This document shows, in pieces, positions 50,830 through 59,551 of a DNA stretch of 64,000 nucleotides; within the stretch, counting starts at the first letter, position 1, and every line of letters begins with the position of its first letter. Origin of the DNA: Nitrosotalea devaniterrae. Its GTDB lineage: Archaea; Thermoproteota; Nitrososphaeria; Nitrososphaerales; Nitrosopumilaceae. A model generated the notes under the pieces. That model was not told the DNA's origin and searched no databases. It saw only the letters and a list, made by a program, of their open reading frames with translations. The stretch spans positions 1,418,451 to 1,482,450 of the forward strand of contig LN890280.1 in the NCBI GenBank assembly GCA_900065925.1. Reading direction: 5' to 3'. The position numbers were made by a program, and so were the translations under genes.

Positions 50830-50973
50830 CTATGGCTTTCCTATTCGGAAGACATTAGTACTACATTTCGGGCATGTACCCTTTACCGCAGGTCGTCCGT
50901 TCTTTAGCTTAACTTCCTTTGGATTTGAGATGTCGACTTTTTTTCTGCATTTTACGCAGTATGCTTGAGTCAT
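50830..50973 (-). CDS. DUF5679 small zinc-ribbon protein, 47 residues
   Basis: Read from sequence, ATG 50973 to TAG 50830. AYCVKCRKKVDI and GTCPKCSTNVFRI carry two CxxC knuckles around an LKNGRPAVKG loop, the pattern of the DUF5679 family common in archaea and phages. Such short zinc ribbons are often found loose between larger genes. The role is unknown; a nucleic-acid or ribosome link is speculative. Confidence 0.82.
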   Translation of the reverse strand: MTQAYCVKCRKKVDISNPKEVKLKNGRPAVKGTCPKCSTNVFRIGKP

Positions 50974-51090
50974 TTCAACTTCTTACGAAGGAAGTGGTAT
51001 ATAGCAAGACGCTGTAAAAATTATTTCACTATACGCTAGAGGGTGTTAAATTTTTACATGGTCTAATTCAGATCGTATATCTAGTTTTTA

Positions 51091-51112
51091 CATAAAAATA
51101 TGTATTTTTATG
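51091..51112. repeat. Palindrome CATAAAAATA-TG-TATTTTTATG
   Basis: Perfect ten-base arms around TG, at the start of the possible 41-residue gene. May be a protein-binding site, or just the A/T-rich promoter region. Confidence 0.35.
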
Positions 51113-51225
51113 ATATTTCTTATGAGGAACTGATCCAACACCATGAAATTAACAAATTGCTCATGAGAATGATCAAATTGTTGAATGCAGTTATGCTTTT
51201 AAAAGCCACAAAGAGACTCAGTTAA
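51100..51225 (+). CDS. Possible 41-residue peptide, stop directly before the next start
   Basis: ATG 51100, TAA 51223-51225, the next gene's ATG at 51226. The product (ISYEELIQHHEINKLLMRMI then KLLNAVMLLKATKRLS) is one long amphipathic, basic helix. A GTATATCT element precedes it by about 22 bases, a bit close. No family. In favour: exact junction with the next gene and helix-like periodicity; against: short length and a palindrome at its start. Confidence 0.35.
   Translation: MYFYDISYEELIQHHEINKLLMRMIKLLNAVMLLKATKRLS
51195..51206 (+). promoter_or_regulatory. TATA box of the gene at 51226
   Basis: GCTTTTAAAAGC, itself a perfect 12-base palindrome, centred 25 bases before the ATG: leaderless promoter. 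Confidence 0.6.
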
Positions 51226-51723
51226 ATGGCGACCAAAAAAGGCATCATTATCACGGCTGTTATATTAGCAGTCATCGCCGGAGCAAGCTCTCTAGTGTGG
51301 TTCCTTCCACAAAACCATGGTTCTTCTTTTGTTGTCTCAGACTACAAAAGTGAGTTAGATAGCGTAAAAGAGAGACATTCCCTCATCATTGCAGATACAG
51401 AGTCAAATCTCAAAGGATTATCAGACAAGACCTTATCTCCAGATAATTTTACCAGTCAGGCTCAAATCTCATCATCTCAGATCACCTCATTGATAAGTGA
51501 ACTAGTAGAGAGCAACCCACCAGTAGAATGGAAGCAAAGCTATGGAGCATATTTTGAGGGACTCAAAAAATACAATGATTACTTGACTGAGATAATATCA
51601 CTTGCAAACAAGATCAAGAGCGGATCATCCTCTAGTGATATCAGCGATGAGATGTCAAAGATTGACTCACTCAAGCAAGAGTCAGACTCTTTGGTGTCAA
51701 AATCAAATCAAACTCGTCCATAG
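51226..51723 (+). CDS. Membrane-anchored coiled-coil protein
   Basis: A 165-residue protein with a short cytoplasmic N-terminus (ATKKG), one membrane helix (IIITAVILAVIAGASSLVWFL) and an outside helical part (about 35-165; VSDYKSELDSVKERHSLIIADTES...SKIDSLKQESDSLVSKSNQ) that should be a helical bundle. Ser-rich with few hydrophobic strands. Function unknown; a cell-surface or envelope role is inferred from topology alone. Confidence 0.72.
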   Translation: MATKKGIIITAVILAVIAGASSLVWFLPQNHGSSFVVSDYKSELDSVKERHSLIIADTESNLKGLSDKTLSPDNFTSQAQISSSQITSLISELVESNPPVEWKQSYGAYFEGLKKYNDYLTEIISLANKIKSGSSSSDISDEMSKIDSLKQESDSLVSKSNQTRP

Positions 51724-51825
51724 AATCACCAAAGAACATGAGATTGGAGTGATACATCTTGAAGCTTTTGTAAAAATTGATAGAAACTACATTAATTAAT
51801 AGGAAATGCGATTTTCGTCTATACA

Positions 51826-52971
51826 ATGTCAACAAAAGAAGCCAGATTACAAAATGGAACAACTGAGACTAAGACTAGTAGACTCTTGGTAATTTGTGTT
51901 GATAGAGATGATGACATAGGAATTAAGGCAGGTGTTGTGACTCCAGTGGTTGGACGCAATGCATGCATTGAGGCAGCTCAGAGACTTGCATTAGAGGATC
52001 CAGAAGATGCAGATTCTAACTCAATTTTTGCAGCTGTTAAGACATTTGAGGATTTGACAAGTAAGGGATACCAAGCAGAGGTCGCATTGGTTTCCGGTAC
52101 TGAACACAAAGGTGTACAAGGAGATGAAAAAATAGTTTCTCAAGTAAAGACAATTGCAATGACATTTGCAGCAAATGGAGCTGTTATAGTATCAGATGGA
52201 GAGGATGACGAAAGTGTAATACCAATAATTCAAAATGTTTTGCCAATAGTTTCTGTAAAAAGAGTAGTCATGAGAGCAAGCAGAACAGTAGAATATTCCT
52301 ATGCAGTGTTAGGAAGATATCTTAAGACAATTGCTTTTGATTCAAAATATTCAAAGTTCTTTTTAGGCGTTCCAGGAATGCTCTTGCTAATAGGCGGAGT
52401 AGCTACAGTTCTTGGATTAACCAGAGAAATATTTGCAGTTCTAGTTAGCATACTTGGGGGAGCATTTCTAATCAGAGCCTTTGATATTGATAGAGCATGG
52501 ACAAATTGGAACAAACCTACACCAGGAGGATTCATACGCACATTCACACTCGTAGCAGGAATTGTAATGATTCTTGCATCGCTAACAGCTGGTATAGGTG
52601 CAGCAGTACCTGGCATTACAACAAAACCTGATAGTATTTTGAAATTGGTTTTGAATCAGCAAACAACTGGACTCTTCATATCAGGAATGTTACCTTTCCT
52701 GTGGATGGGAATAGGATGTATTTTTGGAGGCTCGTTATTGAGCAGTTGGTTCAAGGGAAGCATCAGATCAATTACAGATATCCTAAGACTCATTGTACTA
52801 GTCACACTATATCCAGTTGTTTCCCAATTTACCACAATCATGATAAAAGGAGAAAGTCCGTTTACTCTTCTCCCACCGTTACTAATCGGTCTTGCAGTAA
52901 TACTGATATCAGCATCCTTACTCTTCCATAAATACAGAAAGAAGAAGGGTGGCGAAGTATTATCAGAATAA
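51826..52971 (+). CDS. DUF373 family membrane protein
   Basis: A 381-residue protein. The first 170 residues are a cytosolic domain (RLLVICVDRDDDIGIKAGV...IEAAQRLALEDPEDADSNSIFAAVKTF...DGEDDESVIPII), typical of DUF373, and the rest holds five to six membrane helices (LGVPGMLLLIGGVATVLGL and onward). The acidic DRDDDIG start suggests metal binding. It is widespread in archaea; no reaction is known. Followed after 26 bases by the prenyl synthase, so an isoprenoid or membrane role is possible but unproven. Confidence 0.9.
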   Translation: MSTKEARLQNGTTETKTSRLLVICVDRDDDIGIKAGVVTPVVGRNACIEAAQRLALEDPEDADSNSIFAAVKTFEDLTSKGYQAEVALVSGTEHKGVQGDEKIVSQVKTIAMTFAANGAVIVSDGEDDESVIPIIQNVLPIVSVKRVVMRASRTVEYSYAVLGRYLKTIAFDSKYSKFFLGVPGMLLLIGGVATVLGLTREIFAVLVSILGGAFLIRAFDIDRAWTNWNKPTPGGFIRTFTLVAGIVMILASLTAGIGAAVPGITTKPDSILKLVLNQQTTGLFISGMLPFLWMGIGCIFGGSLLSSWFKGSIRSITDILRLIVLVTLYPVVSQFTTIMIKGESPFTLLPPLLIGLAVILISASLLFHKYRKKKGGEVLSE

Positions 52972-52997
52972 AAGACAAAGTTCTCAACTTAGGCGGT

Positions 52998-53750
52998 TTG
53001 TACAGCCTATACTCTAGAAGGTTAGAAAACGACATTCAGAGCGGAGAGATGCCAAAGCACATTGCAATAATTTTGGATGGCAATAGAAGATGGGCAAAAC
53101 GTAATCTGATTATGAAGATAGATGGTCATTTCAGAGGGGCCGATGCCGTAGAAAAGTTGCTGGATTGGTGTGAAGAGCTAAATATCAAAATAATTACCTT
53201 GTATGTATTATCATCAGAAAATCTCAACAGAAAAGATGACGAATTAGATTACCTTTATGAATTGATAAATGAAAGATTACACAAGTTATACAACGATCCA
53301 AGAATACACAAGAACCGCATGAAGGTAAAGGCAATTGGTAGTATAGAATTACTGCCAGACTTTCTAAGAGAAATTCTCAACAAGCTTGAGGAAGTTACAA
53401 AAGATTACGATAATCACTACCTAAACATTGCAATAGCCTACGGAGGACAAAATGAACTTGTTGATGCAATCAAAAAGATCGGCTCCAAAATAAAAGATGG
53501 TTCACTTGATGTAGACCAGATAGACAAGGAAGTAATAGAATCAAGCCTGTATACTTCACACTTGCCACAATCATCTCCAGACATGATATTAAGAACATCA
53601 GGTGAAAAGCGATTGAGTGGCTTTCTACTTTGGCAAAGTGCCTACAGTGAGCTTGTCTTTATGGATGTATATTGGCCTGAATTCAGAAAGATAGATCTCA
53701 TGCGTGCAATCAGAACTTTTCAAAAAAGAGGCCGTAGGCTTGGAAAATAG
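52998..53750 (+). CDS. uppS: cis-Prenyltransferase (undecaprenyl diphosphate synthase family)
   Basis: A 250-residue enzyme with TTG start: HIAIILDGNRRWAKRN (first Asp binds Mg), GHFRGADAVEKLLDWC, LYVLSSENLNRK and the C-terminal DMILRTSGEKRLSGFLLWQSAYSELVF are all family blocks. It makes long-chain Z,E-polyprenyl diphosphate used as a sugar carrier for glycosylation. Chain length cannot be predicted here. Confidence 0.95.
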   Translation: MYSLYSRRLENDIQSGEMPKHIAIILDGNRRWAKRNLIMKIDGHFRGADAVEKLLDWCEELNIKIITLYVLSSENLNRKDDELDYLYELINERLHKLYNDPRIHKNRMKVKAIGSIELLPDFLREILNKLEEVTKDYDNHYLNIAIAYGGQNELVDAIKKIGSKIKDGSLDVDQIDKEVIESSLYTSHLPQSSPDMILRTSGEKRLSGFLLWQSAYSELVFMDVYWPEFRKIDLMRAIRTFQKRGRRLGK

Positions 53751-53781
53751 AAATACAGGACACAAGAAACTCTTTTTGTAA

Positions 53782-54186
53782 ATGTTAGAAGAAAGATCTG
53801 CAGGTTCAGTCATTTATCGTGAATCATCAAAAGGCAAGATGTACTTGCTTTTGAATTACCCTTCAGGTCATTGGGATTTTGTCAAAGGAAACATCGAGGA
53901 AGGAGAGACTTTCAAGCAAACTGTTCTAAGAGAGATAAGAGAAGAAACTGGAATAACAGACATTACATTTGTAGAAGGATTTGAAGACAAGGTAGAGTAT
54001 CATTATCAACGAGACGGTCAAGTAATACACAAAGAAGTTGTCTTCTTTTTATCAAATACAAAAACAGATGAAGTTATTCTATCATATGAGCACCGCGACT
54101 ATACATGGCTAAGCTTTGATGATGCACTTGCCAAATTGACTTACAAAACGGCACAAAAATTATTCAAAAAAATCAAAGATCTATGA
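53782..54186 (+). CDS. Nudix hydrolase, Ap4A-type
   Basis: A 134-residue protein with a perfect Nudix box GNIEEGETFKQTVLREIREE plus TG-I (about residues 36-58), fitting GX5EX7REUXEEXGU. The short form and the start EERSAGSVIYRESSKGKMYLLL match bis(5'-nucleosyl)-tetraphosphatases (MutT/ApaH-like). It would clean up dinucleoside polyphosphates or damaged nucleotides. Converges with pyrF, overlapping by six bases. Confidence 0.9.
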   Translation: MLEERSAGSVIYRESSKGKMYLLLNYPSGHWDFVKGNIEEGETFKQTVLREIREETGITDITFVEGFEDKVEYHYQRDGQVIHKEVVFFLSNTKTDEVILSYEHRDYTWLSFDDALAKLTYKTAQKLFKKIKDL

Positions 54187-54930
54187 TCTAAGTGTTAACT
54201 CTTGAAGTTTTTTTGCTTCGAGTTGAGGATTTTTTGAATTCAAAATTGTCCTTCCAACAATCAAATATTTTGAGCCAGCATCTAATGCATCTTTAGGATC
54301 TCCACCTTGGGTCCCAACCCCAGGTGAGTAGATATCAAGTCTACCCTTTACTTTCTTATGTGATAGTTCTATGAGTTTTGGAACAGTTGCACCAACAACA
54401 ATACCATCAACATGTAGGGAATAAGACCATTTTAGAAAAAGATCATGAATGTTTGACATTTTTCCACTGGTTGGATCTTGTACTCGAAGACCATATCCTA
54501 GCTTTGCTCCAGGATGACTCATGTGAACTAGTGTTATGACACCTCGGTCATCATCATGAGCATTTTTCACAAGCTGCGACAAGTTTTCTGGTCCCATTAT
54601 CGGGTTTGCTATTACAGCATCAAAACCACTGTGCCAGAGCCTTTGCAAGGTTACCATGTTTGTATTTCCAATATCATTTAGTTTGATGTCAGCTATTGTT
54701 TGCAATCCAGAATCATGTGCAGCCTTGTTTATTTTTTTGATGCTTTTCTCACCCAATGGTAACAAGAGATGAAAATTAAATTTAATAGCACATAGATAAT
54801 TTCCAAGCATTTTGATATTTTTCAGAGTATGTTTTTCGAGTAGCTCTAGGTTTACACTATCAAGATCATTTGCTAATATTACAGAACTTTTTGAGGATGA
54901 ATCTTTTATTCTCTTTCTAAAACTACTCAT
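54181..54930 (-). CDS. pyrF: Orotidine 5'-phosphate decarboxylase
   Basis: A 249-residue TIM-barrel enzyme. The catalytic Asp-Lys-Asp array is in TIADIKLNDIGNTN, with ILANDLD at the first strand and the C-terminal phosphate site YSPGVGTQGGDPKDALDAGSKYLIVGRTI. It makes UMP from OMP, completing the pathway of pyrD/pyrK at 26 kb. The start overlaps the stop of the upstream unknown gene by four bases. Confidence 0.95.
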   Translation of the reverse strand: MSSFRKRIKDSSSKSSVILANDLDSVNLELLEKHTLKNIKMLGNYLCAIKFNFHLLLPLGEKSIKKINKAAHDSGLQTIADIKLNDIGNTNMVTLQRLWHSGFDAVIANPIMGPENLSQLVKNAHDDDRGVITLVHMSHPGAKLGYGLRVQDPTSGKMSNIHDLFLKWSYSLHVDGIVVGATVPKLIELSHKKVKGRLDIYSPGVGTQGGDPKDALDAGSKYLIVGRTILNSKNPQLEAKKLQELTLRS

Positions 54931-55583
54931 AGCTTGACTAGAGGATGCTTACCTTTGAGTTTTATCACTTTGAGGTACGAGTATCCATGGTCATTTACGG
55001 TATTAACAAAAGATGGTTCTGCGCCATCTTTGCTAGAATATCTTAGAAATGGTTTTGTTGGTTCAGAGTCAAGTTTGATATGACAAAAGTATGAAGATTC
55101 ATCGGATTCGTTGAAATTCATGAATACACCTACATTCCATTTATCACCATCTGGAAAAGCAAAGAGTGGAAACGGAGACTCTTCAAAACCATAACTTAGT
55201 TTGATTAAACTTGTAAGATCCTCAAGCTCAATTGGTTGGTATACAACTTCAGGAAGTGATGCTGTTTCAGGTTTAAGAGTTTCAGGAAGTGACTTTACGC
55301 GTATAATTGGTGAATATATGTACATAGGATTTGAGACCGTATTGACAACATCAAAGTCTTCTTTTCCTGCCTTAAAGCCATACGAAAGATAATGTCCACT
55401 TTTGTCTGTCTCTACATAGTAATTGACAGATCTTTCCTTGAGAAGATCCATCTGAACTGAGATTATTTTTTTTCCATCAAGTTCAAAGGAAAATGCAGTG
55501 CGTGGAACTCTTTCCAAGGCACACACCATTCTTGAAAATTCAGTCATGTCAGACACTTCAATGTAAAAAGGAAGTTTTGCCAT
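54927..55583 (-). CDS. Conserved protein of unknown function upstream of pyrF
   Basis: A 218-residue protein starting MAKLPFYIEVSDMTEFSRMVCALERV (quoted in part). Strand-rich with few charged helices, in two similar halves, each with ...SYGF... segments (LSYGFKAGKEDF; LSYGFEESPFPL), suggesting an internal duplication. It looks like a beta-sandwich or sliding-clamp-like fold, but I cannot assign it. Coupled to pyrF by overlap. A start at 55595 would add four residues. Confidence 0.62.
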   Translation of the reverse strand: MAKLPFYIEVSDMTEFSRMVCALERVPRTAFSFELDGKKIISVQMDLLKERSVNYYVETDKSGHYLSYGFKAGKEDFDVVNTVSNPMYIYSPIIRVKSLPETLKPETASLPEVVYQPIELEDLTSLIKLSYGFEESPFPLFAFPDGDKWNVGVFMNFNESDESSYFCHIKLDSEPTKPFLRYSSKDGAEPSFVNTVNDHGYSYLKVIKLKGKHPLVKL

Positions 55584-55638
55584 GTGATTTCTCAAAAACC
55601 ATCCACATTAAAAGTAGTCGTTTATGATTCTCTGTTAC

Positions 55639-56640
55639 TTACTGTCTTCGGTCAATTATGTCATTTACATCAGGTCCAGTACCAATTAGTGTGACAGGTA
55701 CTTTGAGTTGGTCTTCAATATTTTTAATAAAATACTTGGCAGGAGAACTCAAATCTGAAAATGACTGCATGTGTGCGCATTCAGGAAAGACCACATCAAG
55801 TTTTGTGATTCCCAACTGTGTTGCACTGTTTAACATGATTGATCTTTTTGCAAGATCAAAATCAAATTCAGCTGCTCGTCTTTGGCGTCCAGTTACTGTT
55901 CCCACTTCTTGCCATCCTTTTGCAACTGCCTTTTCGGGAGCAATTTCATTTTTCAGAGGACCTTCTCCAACGCGGGTAACAAAAGATTTGAAAACAACAA
56001 GAACTTCATCAACACTTTTGGGTCCAATTCCAACATCTGCACATATTGCAGATGCAGTAACATCTTTTGATGTAACAAATGGATATGTGCCATGCCATAA
56101 CGAAAGAAATGTTCCTTGGGTTCCTTCCACTATTACATTTTCTTTCCTATCAAGGGCAAAATTCACCTGATTTGGAATATCATCAAGATACAAAGTAAGA
56201 GAATCAATGTCTTTTGCAAGTTTTAGTGTACGCATGGCTCTATCTGCATTAGCAGGGCCCGTACCTGTTCCAGTACTACCGATTGATTGCTTTAAGCGTC
56301 CAGCAGAGTCAGTTGTTCTATGAGACTCCTCAATTATGCCACATTGAAAATCTACAAATGACCTATCATGAGTTCCAAATTCTTCTATTTCTTTTAAGAG
56401 TACTTCAGGACTCACTACAACTCCAGGACCAATGAGTAGTCTTGTGCCAGGATTCAGAAAAGCACTTGGCAACATTCTAACTTTGTATTTTTTATTTTCG
56501 TGTTCAATGGTATGTCCGGCATTAGGCCCAACTCCACCTCTAACAGCTACTGTCGGGTTGTCTTTCATTGCAAGATAGGAGACAATTTTTCCTTTTCCCT
56601 CATCACCATAAAAACCACCAACGATAACTGTAGAAGGCAT
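55639..56640 (-). CDS. purA: Adenylosuccinate synthetase
   Basis: About 333 residues; I take the ATG at 56640, giving PSTVIVGGFYGDEGKGKIVS (GTP loop). GPNAGHTI, QSIGSTGTGTGPANADR and the C-terminal TGRQRRAAEFDFDL are diagnostic. It makes adenylosuccinate from IMP, aspartate and GTP, the first step to AMP. About 100 residues shorter than bacterial enzymes, as known for archaeal PurA. Stands alone on the minus strand. Confidence 0.95.
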   Translation of the reverse strand: MPSTVIVGGFYGDEGKGKIVSYLAMKDNPTVAVRGGVGPNAGHTIEHENKKYKVRMLPSAFLNPGTRLLIGPGVVVSPEVLLKEIEEFGTHDRSFVDFQCGIIEESHRTTDSAGRLKQSIGSTGTGTGPANADRAMRTLKLAKDIDSLTLYLDDIPNQVNFALDRKENVIVEGTQGTFLSLWHGTYPFVTSKDVTASAICADVGIGPKSVDEVLVVFKSFVTRVGEGPLKNEIAPEKAVAKGWQEVGTVTGRQRRAAEFDFDLAKRSIMLNSATQLGITKLDVVFPECAHMQSFSDLSSPAKYFIKNIEDQLKVPVTLIGTGPDVNDIIDRRQ

Positions 56641-56721
56641 ACACATGGAGAGCATAACCGGAGATATTTAAGCCAAATCTTAGCAATACGATTTTAGAAG
56701 AGATCTAAGCCCTAGACTCAC

Positions 56722-57183
56722 ATGTCTTCTCCAAATCATGCGGGAAATATCATAGTAAATTTGGCAGGCCTTCCTGAATTTCTAAGAAAGCCAATACTAC
56801 GCAAGAGATTAACAGAATTTTTTTCCATGAACCAAGAGGACAAGAAAGAGATTGTAAACAATGCATTACAGGCAGGGCCTACAATACCATTTGACAAATT
56901 TTCTACCCTGTTTAAGACTTGGCTTGAAACTCTTTGTAACATGTCTGAAGAACAAAGAACTATCATGTTTTCAAACTACATAACTGAGATCACACATCAT
57001 CCAGAAAAACTAATTGCTTTCAACTTAGATGGAATTTTTGAAATTTATATGTCATTAACAACAGATCAGAAATCCACACTCTCTGTAACTATCAGGAATA
57101 TACTAGGAACATTTTCTGAGAATGATAGAAAAAAACTTTACATGATAATTCCAAAAATGGCAAAAAATGAGATTGGTATCTAG
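56722..57183 (+). CDS. Helical protein of unknown function
   Basis: A 153-residue all-helical protein: LPEFLRKPILRKRLTEFFSM, FDKFSTLFKTWLETLCNMSEEQR, TDQKSTLSVTIRNILGTFSEND, IIPKMAKNEIGI. Three similar stretches of about 40 residues (each ending in an ...EEQR/TDQK/ENDR charged turn and the word M or F plus ...KL) suggest internal repeats. Family not recognised. Converges with the YggX-like gene, overlapping by four bases. Confidence 0.6.
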   Translation: MSSPNHAGNIIVNLAGLPEFLRKPILRKRLTEFFSMNQEDKKEIVNNALQAGPTIPFDKFSTLFKTWLETLCNMSEEQRTIMFSNYITEITHHPEKLIAFNLDGIFEIYMSLTTDQKSTLSVTIRNILGTFSENDRKKLYMIIPKMAKNEIGI

Positions 57184-57455
57184 GTTGGTTTTTCAGGTTT
57201 TCTTTGACTCTCATCGGCAAAATTGACAACGTCTCCTTCAGGAGTCAAAACACCTACAAACACTTTCTCATACTTTTTTACTACTTTTCTATGATCTGGC
57301 ATTGACATGTCTAGTTTCATTTCGTTCATGACCATGACTCTATACTGTTTCCATTCAGCCCAACACTCATTGCAGCATGGATATGTAGAAGCAAATGGAT
57401 CAAGTTCAACACCATCGGGAATTTCCTTTTTACATTTGGTACATGTTCTTACCAT
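57180..57455 (-). CDS. Possible Fe(II)-trafficking-like protein with N-terminal zinc knuckle
   Basis: A 91-residue protein from ATG 57455. The first part, RTCTKCKKEIPDG then YPCCNECWAEWKQYR, has five to six cysteines, one zinc or Fe-S site. The second part, EWKQYRVMVMNEMKLDMSMP then DHRKVVKKYEKVFVGV, looks like YggX of bacteria (WQxWLKHQTMLINENRLN..DPRARKYLEEQMEKFFFG). YggX protects Fe-S enzymes against oxidative damage. A knuckle of this kind is absent from bacterial YggX, so the function is tentative. Confidence 0.6.
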   Translation of the reverse strand: MVRTCTKCKKEIPDGVELDPFASTYPCCNECWAEWKQYRVMVMNEMKLDMSMPDHRKVVKKYEKVFVGVLTPEGDVVNFADESQRKPEKPT

Positions 57456-57612
57456 ACAAAACAACAAAAATGTAGCAATTTAATTCTTTAAGAAATTAAC
57501 ACGTACAAATTGTATCAGTTTGAGTATAACCAGTTAGAATTACTCTAGGCAATACAATCAAGATATTAACAAAAACAATCTTTTCCAGTATTTTTGGATA
57601 TTTACTGGAGAA

Positions 57613-59112
57613 TTAGGTAATCTTGGAATCAGGATTTTGGGTTTTAGGCAACTGAATGATGAATGTGGTAGGATTATTTTTCACCCAAATTTTCCCCCCA
57701 TGATTTTTTATTATTGTCATGCAGCTGGCCAATCCCAGACCGGTTCCTCGTTGTTTTGTTGTAAACAATGGCTCAAATATTTTAGTCATGTATTTTTCAG
57801 GTATTCCAGGACCCGTATCTGTTATACTAATTACAAATGTATCCAGTTTGTTTTCTATGGATATTGTAATCGTACCTGATTCTCCCATTGCATGAATTGA
57901 GTTGATAATTATATTAGATAAGACAATTTCTAACTGAGCAAAATCACCCGTTATAGATACATCTTGTTCAGGAGTTACAATCTTGATCCCATCAGGAACT
58001 GAGATATTTTCAACAGTATTAGATATCAATGCATGTGATGAGAATGTCTCAATTTTCAATGGCCTCTCCCTGACAAAATCCAAGACTCCTCCAATTTGAT
58101 GATCCATCTTGTCAATTGCATGTGTCAAATGTCGCAATCTTTCATTCATTTTTTCATCCTTGACATCTTGGAAAGAGATTAGAGAGACTTCGCTTTTGAT
58201 TACTGTAAGCGTATTTCTCAGATCATGAGATATACGTGCAGAAAGATTTCCTACCGCAGACAGCTTTTCATTTTTTATCAGAACTTCATTGGATTGCTTG
58301 AGACTATTTCGTAAAATGAAGATCAGATTGATTCCAATAGTCAAAGAAGCTAGTAACGCTGGCATGATTTTTCTATTATAATTATATTCATCAATTGTGG
58401 ATTTGGCAGTCTGTGACAAAATAAATGAAGAATAAGTAGTGGTTTTTTTCCAGCCTTTTTCATTAATTGCTATTGTTTTATTGTCTTGTACCTGATAATC
58501 TTCCCAGCTTTTTTCAAACTTTACCAAATCTCCAGTTATCGGCTCAACCCAGAAAGTTGAATTGGTGTTAGATAAAACGTGTACATTTGCGTATTGTGGA
58601 AAACTGTCACTAATGTCTACGTTATGTGTCTCGGCTCTGAAAACATAGACATCAAGTCCATTAATTACATCTGTTTTTTGGTAAACAAGTGGAGCATCTG
58701 CAAAAACCAATGGGTGGACAAAGTCATAATTTTGCTTTTGTACTCCAGGTTTAAACGCAAATTGTTTTTCAGGCATGTCCTTGTATGTCTGAGTGTATGC
58801 GTTAACTTGATAGAATCGCTCAGAATGAAAGACCTCTTTTTCTGCATCTTCATTTAGTCCACTCACTACGGATGAAATTGTTACATAATCCCCATCTGTA
58901 CTGGTCACCTTTTGTATCAAAGATTCTCTCAAGTCAAATGGTTGGGATAAGTCACCTCCAACTTTATTTGCAATCTGATCCTCACCTTCTTGTTCCAGAT
59001 AAATTTGAAAATTACTTTGTAGTTTCTCAGATTCTGGAATGTATAATGCAAGCCAAATCACAACTACAGCAATTGTGGATATGGCCATAAAAGAAATTCT
59101 CTTCGGTGACAT
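57613..59112 (-). CDS. Membrane histidine kinase with DUF3068-like sensor
   Basis: A 499-residue kinase: first membrane helix (ISFMAISTIAVVVIWLALYI, 5-25), outside sensor (about 30-245) with DFVHPLVFADAPLVYQ, FWVEPITGDLVKFEKSWEDY and KTTTYSSFILSQTAKSTIDE, which look like DUF3068/PorA domains of actinobacteria, second helix (about 252-270), then HisKA (SARISHDLRNTLTVI) and HATPase (NIIINSIHAM, DTGPGIP, GTGLGLAS). The signal is unknown; the sensor domain being shared with a cell-wall channel family hints at an envelope signal. No regulator gene beside it. Confidence 0.85.
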   Translation of the reverse strand: MSPKRISFMAISTIAVVVIWLALYIPESEKLQSNFQIYLEQEGEDQIANKVGGDLSQPFDLRESLIQKVTSTDGDYVTISSVVSGLNEDAEKEVFHSERFYQVNAYTQTYKDMPEKQFAFKPGVQKQNYDFVHPLVFADAPLVYQKTDVINGLDVYVFRAETHNVDISDSFPQYANVHVLSNTNSTFWVEPITGDLVKFEKSWEDYQVQDNKTIAINEKGWKKTTTYSSFILSQTAKSTIDEYNYNRKIMPALLASLTIGINLIFILRNSLKQSNEVLIKNEKLSAVGNLSARISHDLRNTLTVIKSEVSLISFQDVKDEKMNERLRHLTHAIDKMDHQIGGVLDFVRERPLKIETFSSHALISNTVENISVPDGIKIVTPEQDVSITGDFAQLEIVLSNIIINSIHAMGESGTITISIENKLDTFVISITDTGPGIPEKYMTKIFEPLFTTKQRGTGLGLASCMTIIKNHGGKIWVKNNPTTFIIQLPKTQNPDSKIT

Positions 59113-59294
59113 ACTTGAAAAAAAATTATGAAATGTCTATTAAGGTTCTTCTACAAAAATCACATTCAAGAACAAGCCACTTAAAAAGTCACATTTTGCG
59201 GCACACAATTAAGCACCATTTTATTTGTTAAAATGCACGTCATTTTTCTGCTTCCTTAAGAAGAGATATAGGTCTTGTAGACAACATATAACTT
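59113..59294. other. Intergenic stretch without a recognised feature
   Basis: A/T-rich gap of 182 bases between the divergent histidine kinase and the zinc-ribbon gene. It must hold both promoters; I see no clear palindrome or repeat. Confidence 0.5.
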
Positions 59295-59501
59295 GTGAAA
59301 ATAAAATGCCCCAAGTGTGACAAGATAGCAGAATTGGGGGATGATTTTTCATATGTCAAATGTTCCAATTGTTCACTTGACGTATCATATGGCGAATATG
59401 TGAAACTAATAGCATACAAGGATGCAAGATATACAGACATCCTGGGAGATTATGCTAAAGACACTAGTGGTACTACATCCGGAACTCTTGATGATTGGTA
59501 G
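59295..59501 (+). CDS. Small zinc-ribbon protein, 68 residues
   Basis: A GTG-start protein with two CxxC knuckles (IKCPKCDKIAEL and VKCSNCSLDVSY), one zinc site, followed by a polar tail rich in Thr/Gly/Asp (DTSGTTSGTLDD). No membrane segment. Unknown role; the kind is typical for small archaeal adaptor or RNA-binding proteins. It lies 50 bases before the multi-spanning membrane protein on the same strand. Confidence 0.7.
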   Translation: MKIKCPKCDKIAELGDDFSYVKCSNCSLDVSYGEYVKLIAYKDARYTDILGDYAKDTSGTTSGTLDDW

Positions 59502-59551
59502 AAAAAAATCCACTACAAGGCTTATGTAATTTCAGAAGGCAGCAATACTAG

